64,000 nt of DNA from Malaya genurostris. Its lineage: Eukaryota; Arthropoda; Insecta; Diptera; Culicidae. The notes beneath the pieces were generated by a model. That model saw nothing but the letters and a program-made list of their open reading frames with translations. It searched no databases and was not told where the DNA came from. The DNA is taken from the NCBI RefSeq assembly GCF_030247185.1, contig NC_080571.1, positions 84,205,025 to 84,269,024 of the forward strand, written 5' to 3'. Each line of letters opens with the position of its first letter. The stretch's first letter is position 1. A program made the translations under genes and the position numbers. Below are positions 21,401 to 33,230 of the stretch, one piece after another.

Positions 21401-22150
21401 CACATATTTAGTGTGACCCAAATGAGGCAAAACCTGCCACAACATCCTGCAACCTGCAACGGGGCCGCATTCATCATCAACGTATTTTGCATTATTCATT
21501 TCTCGTTTTGCACACTGCATCAGCAACGAATAATTTCCATTTGGAACCTTATTCTCATCCTACCAACCTGCCAACCTGCCCTCCCTGAAAACTCCTTCGG
21601 CCCGGGCAGTAACTTGCTCGACTGTAAACGGTTCGAATGTTTTCTTTATTTTGTGCATTTCAAAGTAAACAACTGACTGACGGTGAGTTGACTGAGTGCC
21701 GCCCATCATCATCCTCGTCGTCATCATCCTCGTCATCATCGTCATCGTCCACCACCACCGAACTGCTGCGGACTGCTGCGGACTGACTGTGCGCGCCAAA
21801 TACCGCCGGTCGTTTCGAATGCCTGCAAAAAACGTGCATCGTCATACAAATGGCAAACCATTCGGCCTGGAAGACGACCGGCTTATTGTCAAAACTTTGA
21901 CAGCTGCTTAAGAAGTTTTTGACATTCAGATAAATGTTCGGTTCGGAAAGTGGACCTGGTTGCTTGGTTGCCGCCTGCTGAGCTGCGAGAGATAGTAGTA
22001 TACGGAGCACGGACGCGTTGCAGCTTGCTGCGGCATTCAGGATTCATTGGGATTCGCGCTGAGGTTGTTGGAAGTGCAGATTGGAATTATTGTTTTTCTT
22101 TTTGTTTTTTTTTTTTTTGCTTTTGCTGAACGAACGAGTTTGGAATTCAA
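21401..22150. other. GC-richer island with CATCGT/CATCCT microsatellite
   Basis: A trinucleotide-based imperfect tract of CATCAT, CCTCGT and CGTCAT words runs from about 21700 to 21760. The acidic poly-Asp frame on the minus strand is only its translation. Tandem GGACTGCTGC lies near 21769-21788. No supported gene. Confidence 0.4.
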
Positions 22151-23285
22151 AGAAGAGTAATCGGCATACTACGTGCGGTGATGCATGTGTTCATGAATTG
22201 ATTGGACTATCCGACAGAAAAAAAAATTTTGATCGCTAGGAAAATTTGTTGTTGCCGGATCTTCGAGTCCTGATTAGAGAGAAGTTCTGACAACTCACAT
22301 TGCAAACTTTCAGTTTATGTTTTATCTTTCGTCTATACTATTAAAATAGTCGAAAAAATATGCTCAAACCTAATGCTCTATTAATTAGACACGTTTAATT
22401 TTTTTTCAACTTCGCCCAAAAAAACTAGTTATATAGAATCAAAACCAAAATCTAAGCTAAACCAGACTACACAAGTTTTTATTTTATGATAGTCTAATTT
22501 TCTCATTGATCCACAGGCCCCAAAAGACTCGACATGAATGTTTAAAATTCTAAAACTTGAAATCTACAAATGAGAAATAAGAGAAAGACATAATGACAGT
22601 CCCAGTTGGCATAACTTAAATTTCAAGCAGCAAATTTTGATAAGCCATCTTCCCATGCGTGAAGTAAGAGCACGCATTCAAAAAAAAAACGAAAGCCTGA
22701 TGAGCACCGAATTCAACCCCAAAACAACGACTCGATGCGTGACGGTGTGAATTACAAAGCATGAACATCTTGGAATTAGATAATGATTAAAGTTAATTAC
22801 GTACGGATTAATCTTGATGTATCGTAATCTCATGACTATCATGGCACTATCATTTCGCTAGTTTGAAACTCCCATGGTGCCACGCGCGCCGTTGAAATGC
22901 CATCAACCTTTTTCTTTTAATGAGTCGTTCTCGTAAATAACATCAAATTTTACCATCGTTAAATTTCGTTTTTCTTTATGAGAGTGCTAATGAACGTTTG
23001 CCTTTTTTAGCGAAGCGAGTTTATCTTTCAGTTATAACTTCCGAGCAAAGTAGTATACACAGAAGTCTCTTTTTATGCGGTTTTTCTATATGTTTTTTTA
23101 GCGAATTAAGCTACGGAACGTCGAAATCTTGTATTCTCTCGAGAAAAAAAACTAACTGTCCCCCTTAAATCAAACAAGATTGGCGTGAGACTGCCAGATC
23201 ACTCTAAAAATGCACATTTATTCTGGTACCTTGTTGTATTAATGAATCCTCCACTGGAAGTAGAATCTCATTAGTTCTGAATGGA
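22151..23285. other. No gene seen
   Basis: This is AT-rich sequence without recognisable repeats apart from a small TTTTTATGCGGTTTTTC motif near 23067, which recalls the GCGTAA/TTATGCGG repeat family. No coding region can be supported. Confidence 0.4.
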
Positions 23286-23288
23286 TCA

Positions 23289-24920
23289 GGGTCATTTCGC
23301 CGAAAGCTATTTCGCCGAAAGCTGTATTACCGAAAGTCATTTCGTCGAAAGGGTCGTTTCGCCGAATGACATTTCGCCGAATGGGACATTTCGCCGATTC
23401 CTGCAATTGTCTTAATATTATTTATTTATTTATTTTATTTTATTTATTTATTTATCTATTTCTTTCCATCTGACCTGGATTGATCTCAATGGAGTGGGAA
23501 AAGCCCATTTGAAATTCATCAAATGCGCGTAAAAACCCATCATCTTTTTAACATTTTACATATTTGTTAACATAATTACAATTCAAAAACATTAGCCTAA
23601 CGAATAAAAGTACAAACATTGTCCAGTGCTAAAAAATAATCAAGTTCTACTTATAATCTATCTGAGTCTCTCAAGCCTCTTAAGCCCTAGGTGCTGCTGA
23701 AGTTCCATGCAATCAGCTGTCGATTGTACAACAAGAAACAGTTTCAAATCATCCGCATACATAAGTCTGCATCCTGGAGGACTGACAAAAGAAATGTCAT
23801 TAAAAAATAATTAAAACAGCAATGGTCCGAGATTGCTTCCTTGAGGAACACCTGATTCGTTAATGAAGTTTTGTGACTCGACATTTCCTAGCTTCACTGA
23901 TAAAACTCGGCCTACGAGATATGATTTAAGCCACTGTGAGAAACTAGACGATGCACCTAGACGCTCCTGTTTCGCAATCAACGGTCAAACACTGCTTTCA
24001 GGTCGGTATATATTGTATCTATCTGTGATCCAGTTTCAATGTTCTTAATACAAAGGGAACAAAATTGTGTCAAGTTAGTGATTGTAGATCTGCCTGGATA
24101 AAAACCATGCTGATCAATAGAGATATAATGTCTTTGTTTCACGAAACAAAACGTTCCCCACTAAAATCTCCAACAGCTTTGATCCAGCACAGAGAGACGT
24201 TATACCTCGGTAATTTGCAACATTTTGTTTGTCTCCTTTTTTGAAGATCGGGAACATGTACGACTTTTTCCAGCATGCAGGAAACCGTGACTGCGACAAT
24301 ATTATAATTGGAACTGATTTAAAATAAACACAAATGAATGATAATACGTTAACGCCCGTTTTTGTACCTACAATTGTACTTCTTGAATAAAGATTGATTC
24401 TTGTACTCTGGAATAAAGATTGATTCATGAACCTCAGGACGGAGTTCCCAAGGAAACTTGTTGACTATTAGTCACTAAGTATCGAAGCAATTGCATAGGT
24501 ATATCTACCAAGCAAATGTATGTGGTCTTTTCCGTTTATTACGTGAAAATATATCTAATGCGGCTTCGCCACATCGATTTGATTCAAGTGCTGTCCGACC
24601 TCGCTCCCGCTCGTTCGGACCTGATTAAAGCAAAGAAACCTAGCTTTGAATAGACCGGGCAAACGAGGCGGTTACAGGTTTGTATGCAAGAGGCTGCCGC
24701 TTCCGACGGCGGGTCGGCGGCCAACTCAGGCAGCGTTGCCTAGGCGGCTTTATGCCGCCGAGCCATCTTGGCAGTAAACATAATAACACAAAACACAATA
24801 TGATGCATTCGGAATTACCCTTTCGGCGAAATGACTTTTCCGGAGAAATGACCTTTTCGGTGAAACGACTTTCGGCGAAATGACTTATTCGGCGAAATGA
24901 CTTATTCGGCGAAATAACCC
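23289..24920. mobile_element. Element bounded by inverted TTTCGCCGAA arrays
   Basis: The left edge (23289-23400) has six or seven spaced copies of TTTCGCCGAA, starting GGGTCATTTCGCCGAA. The right edge (24828-24920) has six spaced copies of the complement TTCGGCGAAATGAC, ending TTCGGCGAAATAACCC. The arrays are thus inverted relative to one another, as in fold-back-like transposons with subterminal repeats. The interior holds a LINE fragment (23411-24440) and a segment with CGGCGGGTCGGCGGCC-type self-complementary text. GTTCTGAAT occurs just outside both edges (about 23274 and 24928), but its spacing differs, so I do not call it a target duplication. Confidence 0.5.
23411..24440 (-). pseudogene. 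LINE reverse transcriptase fragment with TAAA-type tail
   Basis: On the minus strand, 24428-24114 encodes FPACWKKSYMFPIFKKGDKQ and NVANYRGITSLCAGSKLLEI, the finger region of a CR1/Jockey-type reverse transcriptase. Further on, in broken frames, I read SGVPQGSNLGPLL and the catalytic motif MYADDLKLF near 23770-23745. The 3' side ends in a tail of TAAA/TAAAA units (complement at 23411-23460). The element is truncated at the 5' side and has several frameshifts. The fragment at 38370-39560 belongs to the same family and also shares the 3' UTR text GTGGGAAAAGCCCA. Confidence 0.75.
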
Positions 24921-26220
24921 GCTCCCGTTCTGAATTCTTAAAAGAACCGAGGGTTACCACATCTCCGACTTTCAGCACAGTTGATAATCGGTTGCTTCTC
25001 GTGTGACGAACGGCGCACAAAGTAAATCTGCCATTTGCTTGTGTGCCCTTCCCTACAGCGCTAACGTTCCATACGTTGAACGTTATTTCGCTTGAAATTC
25101 GATTTAAGATACTCATATTAATGAGTATGAGGAAACCGAATTGATTCTTTGCTTGATTCGTTGTGGAAACACTGAAAATGACTTGACCGTAGTTGCGGAT
25201 TATAGCGTTCTCATTTATGGCCCCTCATTATTGATGTATTTTCCGCACATGTATGAAGCAAAAGTCACGCTGCGAATGGTGCACTTAACAAACCCAACGA
25301 TGCGAACGATGCACGTGGTAGATCAAAACGGTCAAAATCATTCGTTCATCCCTGCCGCAGAACGCTTCACTTTTCCGTTCGTCCTGCAGCAGAACTGCCC
25401 ACAGTGCAATTCTTGTGTAGGACTTTCTTTTTACGTGATTTTGTTTGCACTTTTTGTCAAATGAGCGGCCCCAACAGCCAAATGCTGGCTTTATTCGCAC
25501 TCGTTTGGTGCAAATTTTGCAAAAAGTACGCAAAGCTAATCAAACTATTCTAGATTTGCACTAAACTGATGATTTTTACCTGCGATTTGGAAGGAAGTAA
25601 CTTTTATAGTTCTTCAGATAACATTTAGAGCCATTGGAAGGGTTGATTTTGTATAATGTTCCCCATCGTTGTCCATTTTTCGGTTTCTTTTTCTCCAATG
25701 CAAACTACCAACCGCTGGATGACGCAATCGCTCTTGTTTGAGGTGCGATCGTCCCACAGCAGATGTGTTATTAACAACAATCTTACACCTTCTTCCATTC
25801 AATTCGTGCAAGAGAGAAAATACAGAAACAAGGAAAACGTTATTAAGACATCAAATCTTGAGTAATTTCGTTACACTTTCGTGTTGCGAAATTTTGAAAA
25901 TGCACCCAGGTGACTATAGTAAAGAAAGACGAAATTTTTCGATGAAGTGTATGAAACTATCGTTCGCCGATGACTTTCGTATTTCATATTTTAAAATGGT
26001 TTAAATGCCACTACATGCTCCGTCGTCTTTTTCTGTATCAAAAAGTCTGTATTCAAGTTCGACTATAATATGCCACAAACTGTACTCGACCGCGCATTGT
26101 CTGTTAAGGGTTAAGAGTGTTCTGGAAACCAAGGTAAATTTTAAAGAGCACATAGAGCTTTCAATTGTTACAATTTGACATTCGACGTCGTAGTTTTCCT
26201 ATTTTTTTCTTCGCATTCCA
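24921..26220. other. No supported gene
   Basis: The sequence has moderate GC and a few frames of 80-107 codons (for example 25141-25464 plus) without any domain I recognise and without a clear start context. I cannot support a gene here, but the stretch does not match the repeats elsewhere in the window. Confidence 0.3.
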
Positions 26221-26557
26221 TATGTTAGAACTAATTATGGATATAACGAGCTCATTGCTAGCATGTGTCGCATATTTAACAAATGTTTTAATTCTTTCGA
26301 CTTTCATTTATCACGTAATGTTATCAAGAAATCGTTTCTTATGTTACTGTCTCATTAGATTTAGTTACTATAGAAGCACTAGATTTAAGGAAATGTATCA
26401 TTTGGATGATTTTGATCTATTGATGCAAAGGATGAGGAGGTTTTATGCCTGCTGGAGAACAAGTTTGACAGAAACTAATTCCAGTGGGCTTTTCCCTGAT
26501 CCAAATAAAGGAATAAAATATGAAGAGGAAAAGATAGACATTCAGAGTAAAATTTGA
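26221..26557 (+). CDS. Unknown frame with hydrophobic N-terminal segment
   Basis: From the first ATG (MLELIMDITSSLLACVAYLT, continuing NVLILSTFIYHVMLS) the frame runs 111 codons to a TGA at 26555. The first 35 residues are hydrophobic enough for a membrane segment. The rest is charged and contains a plausible soluble part (RRFYACWRTSLTETNSSGLF, then PDPNKGIKYEEEKID). The composition is more protein-like than other frames in this AT-rich area. An in-frame stop at 26153 precludes extension upstream in the same exon. I do not recognise the family. It could be a terminal exon, a relic or chance. Confidence 0.25.
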
Positions 26558-27300
26558 CAACAGAAGAAGGCGCTATTATAATTGAAAAATTTTATTTAGT
26601 ACGTATGTCATAGATTGATATATGCAGTGCAACGAGTTTATTAAAGTGACTTGTAGGATTGAGTTTCAAACAATCTTTTTTAACAATAATTTATTCTCAA
26701 ATGAATGTTAAGCCAGACATTTTGTATGAAATATCAGTTTTAAACAATTTTTCACCAACGTTTGATGGAAAATTGCACATTTTATGAATGTAAATTTTAA
26801 TTTCCTAATAAAAAAGTTGGCAACACTGCTTCAAAGCATTTGTATTAGATTGTGCTACACAAAATAAGCAAAACTAAATATTTTCTGTTACAAAAGTAGT
26901 TGTCCGGAAAAATGAATAGTTTAACGACAACATGCCATTTCCATTGCCTTTCGCATGTTAAATCAAAGGCCCCTATTTTACGGGTTTATTTATAGAAGCT
27001 ATGAAAAAAATTCTGCAAGAGGAAATCCATATAGGAATGTGTTTGTGGCTAATCAAATGTATCAATGGAAGTAAGCTGAAACTGAAATAATTTTTCTCGA
27101 GCAGTTTTAAGGAAAAACCGAAGAGTTCTAGACTAAGACACTTTTCTTGAATTGCAATTTTAAGCAGAATGAACTGATCGGTTTATTTTTCAACCATATG
27201 GAAGATTTATTGATTAAAATCAGGAAAAGAAGCGCCAGAATTTGTTTTTACGCACATATTGTTGACATTACTCATACGCTTGTAAAAAGTCTTGCTCCTT
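26558..27300. other. No gene seen
   Basis: This is AT-rich sequence with no visible repeats or coding potential. It borders the ITmD37E element on the right. Confidence 0.4.
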
Positions 27301-27305
27301 AACTA

Positions 27306-28603
27306 AGGAGTGTATCGAAAATAAGCTATCCACAAATTTTTCTTTCAAATTATGATAAAAAACGATATTTTATTCAAACTAAAAATTGATCCTTAATTGT
27401 ACGAGGTTAAACTTGAGCATAATGAAAACCGGATGAAATTTAAGTTATTATTATTTAGTTCCTTCACGAATTTTCGAACTTTTGATCGAACGCTCTTCAT
27501 CAAGTTCCGGACAAGTGTTGCATCGCACTTTTTAGACGCTTGAGCCCAATTTTTTTTTTGAACTCCTGCATGTTCCCAGTTGCCTTACCAGTCTTCTTGA
27601 AGACCCTCTTCACGATTGCCAAGTAACGTTCGATGGGTCGAAACTGAGGGCAATTTGGTGGATTGATATTTTTCTCAACGAAATTTATACCCTTTCCCAC
27701 AAGCCAATTGAGAGTGGTTTTGGCATAGTGAGCCGAGGCTAAATCGGGCCAAAACAGTGGAGGTGTACTATGCTTCTTATGTAAAGGCAGCAATCTCTTC
27801 TGGATACATTCAGATCGATAGATTTCTGTATTTTTAGTTCAGGTAGTGTAAAAAATTGTTGACTTCAAACCACAGGAACCCATTACTTGCCATACCAGTA
27901 CTTTTCGACCGAATTTCTCCATTTAAATCGACCTGTCCGCATCGCTCACATCCTCCCCAACGACGACAGTAAAGTATTGTGGAACTGGAAGGGTTTTTGA
28001 GTCCTCATTTACCTATGTCTCATCGTCCATCAAAACGCATGCATCCGAACACTGCAAAAGACGCGAACACAATTTCCGGGCCCTTGTTGCTACTAGCTTC
28101 TTCTGTTCTACACTTTGTTTCGAGATTTTCTACTTCTTATAGGTTTTCAGGTGATTTCGCTTCATGATACGCTCGATCGTTCCGACACTCGTTCCTGCTT
28201 TTTTGGCCAAATCACGTATTGACATTGATTTGTTCTTCATGATTAGAGATATCACTTTCTGGTCCAGTTTCGGGATGAAAGAACCGGGTTTTCTGCATCT
28301 TCCTGGTAGCTCATCCAAAGAATAGTGTTCCCCAAACTTATTACTGATGGTTTTACCACTGGCATGATGAATTCCAAACCGCTTCGCCAATTTTCGCATA
28401 GTAGTACCCTTCTCACTAAGCCATGTGTCCAGAACCTTAATTTTCGCTTCCTTTTCAATACGCGACATTTTGAAAACGCAGAACTTCAACCGCATAAACA
28501 AGTAAACAAAAGAAAGTTGACAGCCAAATGCACAGCGTGCTGTGATCTGAGCATAAAAACTATCACAAATACATGCTCACAACACAAATGTATGTACACT
28601 CCT
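27306..28603 (-). mobile_element. ITmD37E-type transposon, near full length
   Basis: The element begins AGGAGTGTATCGAAAATAAG on the plus strand and ends CACTCCT, with TA at 27304-27305 and 28604-28605. Length is 1298 bp. The terminal repeat at the transposase 5' side (right end) has lost about 17 bp relative to the second copy at 49169-50146, which retains the full repeat. The gene is on the minus strand. The right end directly abuts the TTAA of the next candidate element. Confidence 0.85.
27500..28466 (-). pseudogene. ITmD37E transposase pseudogene
   Basis: The frame starts at the ATG near 28468 with MSRIEKEAKIKVLDTWLSEK. Two helix-turn-helix regions follow (TTMRKLAKRFGIHHASGKTI and MSIRDLAKKAGTSVGTIERI) and the joining LDELPGRCRKPGS. 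After a stop, the first catalytic aspartate is readable in ALMDDET, followed by stop codons. The frame 27793-27500 has the second aspartate in LFWPDLASAHYAKTTLNW and the glutamate in CPQFRPIERY. I count 37 residues between them, which gives DD37E, the hallmark of the mosquito ITmD37E family. Several stops and at least one frameshift make it inactive. Confidence 0.85.
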
Positions 28604-28606
28604 TAA

Positions 28607-30260
28607 GGTGACCGTGGACAGAAGCCAAGGAAAATAAATGTAAAAGTATTGGTGAAACAATACTTTTTCATATAGTAGTAGTATTTGTGAGTAGAGAGGA
28701 ATGAAATAAAAATATTTGTGTGCTGAAAGGAATACAGTTGCAAGAACAAAATGTAAACATTGAAACTATTCAAATCACCTAGCAGAACAGAGTGGACTTA
28801 TCTCATCTTCATGTTCATTCTGAAGCTAACAAATTGCAATCTTGAGAATATAATGATTGTGCCAAAGAAGATAGTTTACTATTTGCCTTCGTTTGGTTCT
28901 TGGCATTTTTCTTACATTACAAAGTAAAAAGGAAGCTGTTACATTGATGGATTAAATATAGTAACACCACACGAAATCAGAACAAACTCTGTTGTAATGG
29001 CTTTTTGTAATAATTTTTAGTTTTGAATATGAAGCTCACATATTCAAAAAAAACACAAACCAACAAATTCTACATTTTCCATTTAGTCGACAACATCATC
29101 GTTTTCAGATAGGGAAGCAACCTCACCCAGAGAACAGTCAAGTGCCACTTGACGAGAGGGCTTGATGATAAATCGGCTATTTTCTCTGAAAAGATTTGTC
29201 ATGCACATTTGAAGATATAATTTCATATATTGACGAAAATATTTTAGATCTTTACCTATTGATACCAAATTATTGGATCAAGTACAGTTTCTAAAATCTG
29301 TGGTATTGTTTTGAACCGGCACTTCTGGCAGTTCTTCCACTGTTTGAACTGATGAGTCCCGCACATACTCGCTACCCAAAACACACTATATCAACGTATT
29401 CCATCTATTTTTCTATTGATTTTCGCGAATGAGCGCTGCTTTCTTCTTCTTATATGGACGAGGCATTTCGAAAAGATTGCAATACTTGAACTGTTTGTTT
29501 ATTTTTTGCATTCCATTGTGACGGTAACTAAGACAACAGGGTTGCGGATAATTTGGAAGGGAAACAATGTTTGCAATGGAAATAAGGGAAATGTTATCGT
29601 TATTTAAAAAAATATTGAAGTTTTAGATGGTGATGTACGAAAGTAGTTTTTATCAGTAATTTTAACTATATCAATGTGCGACAAATTGAAAATAAAACCA
29701 TTTTTAGTGCATTGCAAGGTTTTTTTTTCTAATTATGTATGGCATCACTGCGAATATAAAAGGTTGGTATTACCAATACTAAAGCAGGCCGGCAAACTTT
29801 TTATCGTGGATTTTAGGAAAATTTTCAAAACCAGAACTGTGAGTTATTCTTAGGTTTTATAATAAAATGTTTAGATCTGAGGATAAGTTTACCGGCGAAG
29901 AACAACTCAAAAGTGTTTCATAAAGCTTACTTGTACCACAGAGCTATAAACAGCAGTTGAAATCTTGAGGTGAGTGAAAAATAATAACATTCTAAGAAGA
30001 AACCATCGAATGAAGGTCCGAAAAAGTTTTGCACAAATCATTCGTCAGAGTTGATAGTTTATCGTAAACATATATCAATACGACGAGTGATTATGTCACT
30101 AAATTGCAGTAGCAATTCTACGCAACATATTTATCCCTACGCGTAGAAAAAATGTGTTTCATGGTTTGTTTACATCAAGAGCAAGGCAAAACAGCGGAAG
30201 GTGGAGTGGGAGGGTAGGTGGTTTTTTGGTTGCCATTTGTGGCTCGCTTCCATAGTCACC
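28607..30260. mobile_element. Candidate TTAA-flanked element with short inverted ends
   Basis: GGTGACCGTGGA follows TTAA at 28603-28606, and the complement of GGTGACTATGGA precedes TTAA at 30261-30264. A TTAA duplication with short inverted ends is typical of piggyBac-type elements and their MITEs. The 1654-bp interior is AT-rich and shows no recognisable transposase, so it would be non-autonomous or heavily decayed. The match between the ends beyond the first 12 bases is weak, so chance is possible. Confidence 0.35.
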
Positions 30261-30264
30261 TTAA

Positions 30265-31089
30265 GGGCATCGAAAAAGATGGAGAATAAAAATGAAATCG
30301 TTTTCATGAGGTTTCTCGAAGTGACGTGCAGTATGCGGACTTATTTATTGTGTTCATATGACAAAGTTATGCAGATTTTTAAATTATATTTAAGTGAGTT
30401 TTCAGGTACTGCGTAAAGTATAACCTGCATAAAAATAGTTTTCCAACGCTTCACTCGAATATCGCGCGTTTTAGTTATGGACTTCGCGCGGAAAAGAAAG
30501 ACATTACCACACCACTTGGTGGATTAAGCAGAGTTTTTTTTATTGGTTGGTCAAGTATTTTTATTACCCAACTACTAAAGAACCACTGTCTGTGGACGCC
30601 AATAAAACCGTTCATTCTCTCAGTTTGGAACGTGTCAGCTGAGACGTTGCAACACAGTCTGCCGAACGGTTCTAATAGAACTGTTTTGTTGCACTGGTAG
30701 GTTAATTTGAACTGCTAGACATTGACGTGTAGAAGATGAAACGGAAAGAGTTCAATTTGAAAACCGAGCATTCAATGAGATTTAGAGTGTAATCCGACAG
30801 CTCAAATTTCAAATTGCGTTTTTATACTTTACTGAATGTCATCTTTTGTATCACTTTACCCCCTTTTAAGTCGGACTTGGATCAATGATCCGCCTCTAGT
30901 TTTCTCAACGCATTTTCTAACACGATCAACTACACATCTAAACATTTGAGCGCCGAATAATCTAACCGCATCAATGACCTCAATCATAGTGAGTTGGCGC
31001 GCAAAGAAAATAAATAAAAACAAAACATGTGCGCCTTTTTAGTTAACACACTAAAACATTCAAATCATGAACCATGAAATGAAATAATG
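30265..31089. other. Repeat edge and AT-rich sequence, no gene
   Basis: ACCACACCACTTGGTGGATT near 30507 is the edge phrase of the culicine interspersed repeat. Near 30700-30760 GAACTGCTAGACATTGACGT and AGAAGATGAAACGGAAAG are a diverged inverted fragment of the ACGTTTCGTC family. Nothing else can be identified. Confidence 0.4.
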
Positions 31090-33230
31090 CATTCATGTAT
31101 TGATGATTATCACAACAGATGAATTCGCGGAGACCGAAGTGCAGACCAGTGAATTTGCTGCTGCACGTTTTGATCACGAGTTCATCAGCCGTCGTTCTTT
31201 TTGGCCTCTGCCCCCATCTAATCGACGTTGCGTTATCCGATATGTTCCTTCCCCAGGGGCCTCCAATCCGCTTCCCTGTGGTATCGTGAAATGTTTGGCT
31301 CATAATTGCTGAATGCACTAAACATCTGCCTGCCTGCCCTACGCTCCGAATCGCCGGAGTTAGTTCCGTGCACCATTGGCAGCTTTCGCTTCAATCTTCT
31401 TCGAATTGCCGCCGCTGCCACCATCGAGGCTGCCCGGAGAACCTTCGAGCCTCATAATAAACATCGCAAATATATTCTTTTAATGTACTACGTTTCTTTA
31501 TTTGCTTCTAGCAGCCGCCGCTTGTGCTTGCGATAAAATAAATTATTCCACATTTTGCGCTCTTTCTCTCTCTCTCCCCGGTGAGACTCTTCGGCTTCGC
31601 TGACTTGACTTGCCTAATAACTGTGCTGCGGTGCTGCATGTGGATGTGGTTGGCCCCGTAGATTGGGACCGGACCCGCCGTACGCGTTCTGCTTGGGTAC
31701 TGCATGCGGATAGACACCGCGCACCAGGCAGCAGCAGCAGCACCGGGCACCAGCACCGCGGCACTGGCACCGATCGACCGACAGCAGGAGAGTAGAAAAA
31801 GGCAACAAAAAAGGCATAATAACTGACTGACTGACTGACTAAACGAAGAGAAATGATGGGGTAAAAAAGCGATAAAGCTGAAAGTGATTCACTGTGCCTC
31901 TCCTCTCTTGCTGCCTGCCGAACGGATCGGATCGGATTGTGGTCCGGTCCGTTGCGGGGCGGAGTTGCAGCCGTGGCCGTCCTTCCTTCTTCGAAGAAGG
32001 AGGAAAGTTGTTATAACAAAACAAAAAAAAATAACAAACCCCAGCACAACTCAAACCCGAGCTCAACGCAGAGAATGTACCGTCGTCGTCGTCGGAGTTA
32101 AGCGGCGTGGCGAGAAGCTAAAAATATTTTTCATTTTATGTGAAATGTGAAAAATATTATCCGACAAAATCGAAACGTTTGTATAATTTTATTTTATACT
32201 GTGTTTACTCCCACCAGGGACGGATCTCTCCCGGAGCCCTTCGAATGCACGGCGAAGTCCGGACAGTCCGGATGAAATCGGACAGCGCAGTGAAAAACTA
32301 ACACCGTTTTTCGCTGGTCCGAGTCCAGTTGGTAAGGGAAATGTTCCCCGAAAGCACCGGCACTGTGCTCCGGCCCGAGCTCTCCGGCAACCCTTGATTG
32401 CCGTTGCCGTTGGACCAGTCGGATTGTGTGTTCCTACGTATTACTGGCATTTTGGTTTTCCGTTTCCTCTCGAATCCAACGCTGGCAGCAGCAGCACCTA
32501 CCAACCCCAAACAAGAGAGTCTGCATTCTGCAAAAGCCCTGCTCTTCCCCTAAAAATACCACCCAAATCCGCTTGCTGTTGACGATGTTGTTGTTATTGC
32601 CACTGTTACCGGGTGGAATGGGTGCGGTGTGCGGTTTTACCATCATTTCATTCCAAACTCGTGTGCTCTAAGCACCAAGTCCCAGTCACCGGCACAAAAG
32701 TGGTGCTCCGTTTTGCCAGAAAACCGATGCGAACGATTTTCGTTCGGTGCCATACCGCAGGGTTGTAGCAGCCGAAAAGCCGTACCGCTCCTATCAGAAA
32801 TCGGACCCCCATCGGACTGGGACCCTGCTGTCGGTGCCATCCAAGTCACTCCGAACAGCACCGTACATGCATGCGGACAGCAGAGAGAGGCACACAATAA
32901 ATGAGGACTTCGGTGCGCTGCTGTTTGGTTGTACAAAAGAGCGATATTCGAATCGAATCGAAATACGACATAGCAGCACAACTCAGTCAAAACGACGTTT
33001 GCCGGGCTGCGCTGTTGGTCGTGTCTCGTTGTCGAACGGTTGGTTCCGAAGGGGAATGGCTAGGGCTGGATGGGAAAAGCGGTACCGGGGATCGCATCGA
33101 GCACAGAAAACGTTGGTGGTTTTAGCTGCTTGGTTGAAGCTCTGAAGCTCTCACTCGCTGTGTGTGCGGTGTCGGTGCTGTAGCGAGCCACGGCACCGGG
33201 CAACGGCACAGTTGGATTATCCGTTAATAG
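31090..33230. other. Largest GC-richer low-copy island; no confirmed gene
   Basis: This stretch has the highest GC content in the window, with CAG/CAGCAG words, a CT tract near 31560-31580 and GACT repeats near 31821-31841. Many overlapping frames of 60-130 codons occur on both strands without recognisable domains, which suggests shadow frames in GC-rich DNA. A donor-like TTGGTAAGG is at about 32329. Promoter and 5' UTR exon function is a reasonable guess for such islands in mosquito DNA but is not demonstrated. Confidence 0.35.

Noticed and set aside
21660..22010. 116-codon minus-strand frame with a poly-Asp stretch
   Set aside because: The acidic run is only the translation of the CATCGT/CATCCT microsatellite.
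27979..28167. 62-codon plus-strand frame, and its relative at 49503-49691
   Set aside because: Both are antisense shadows of the ITmD37E transposase, including the complement of the first catalytic region.
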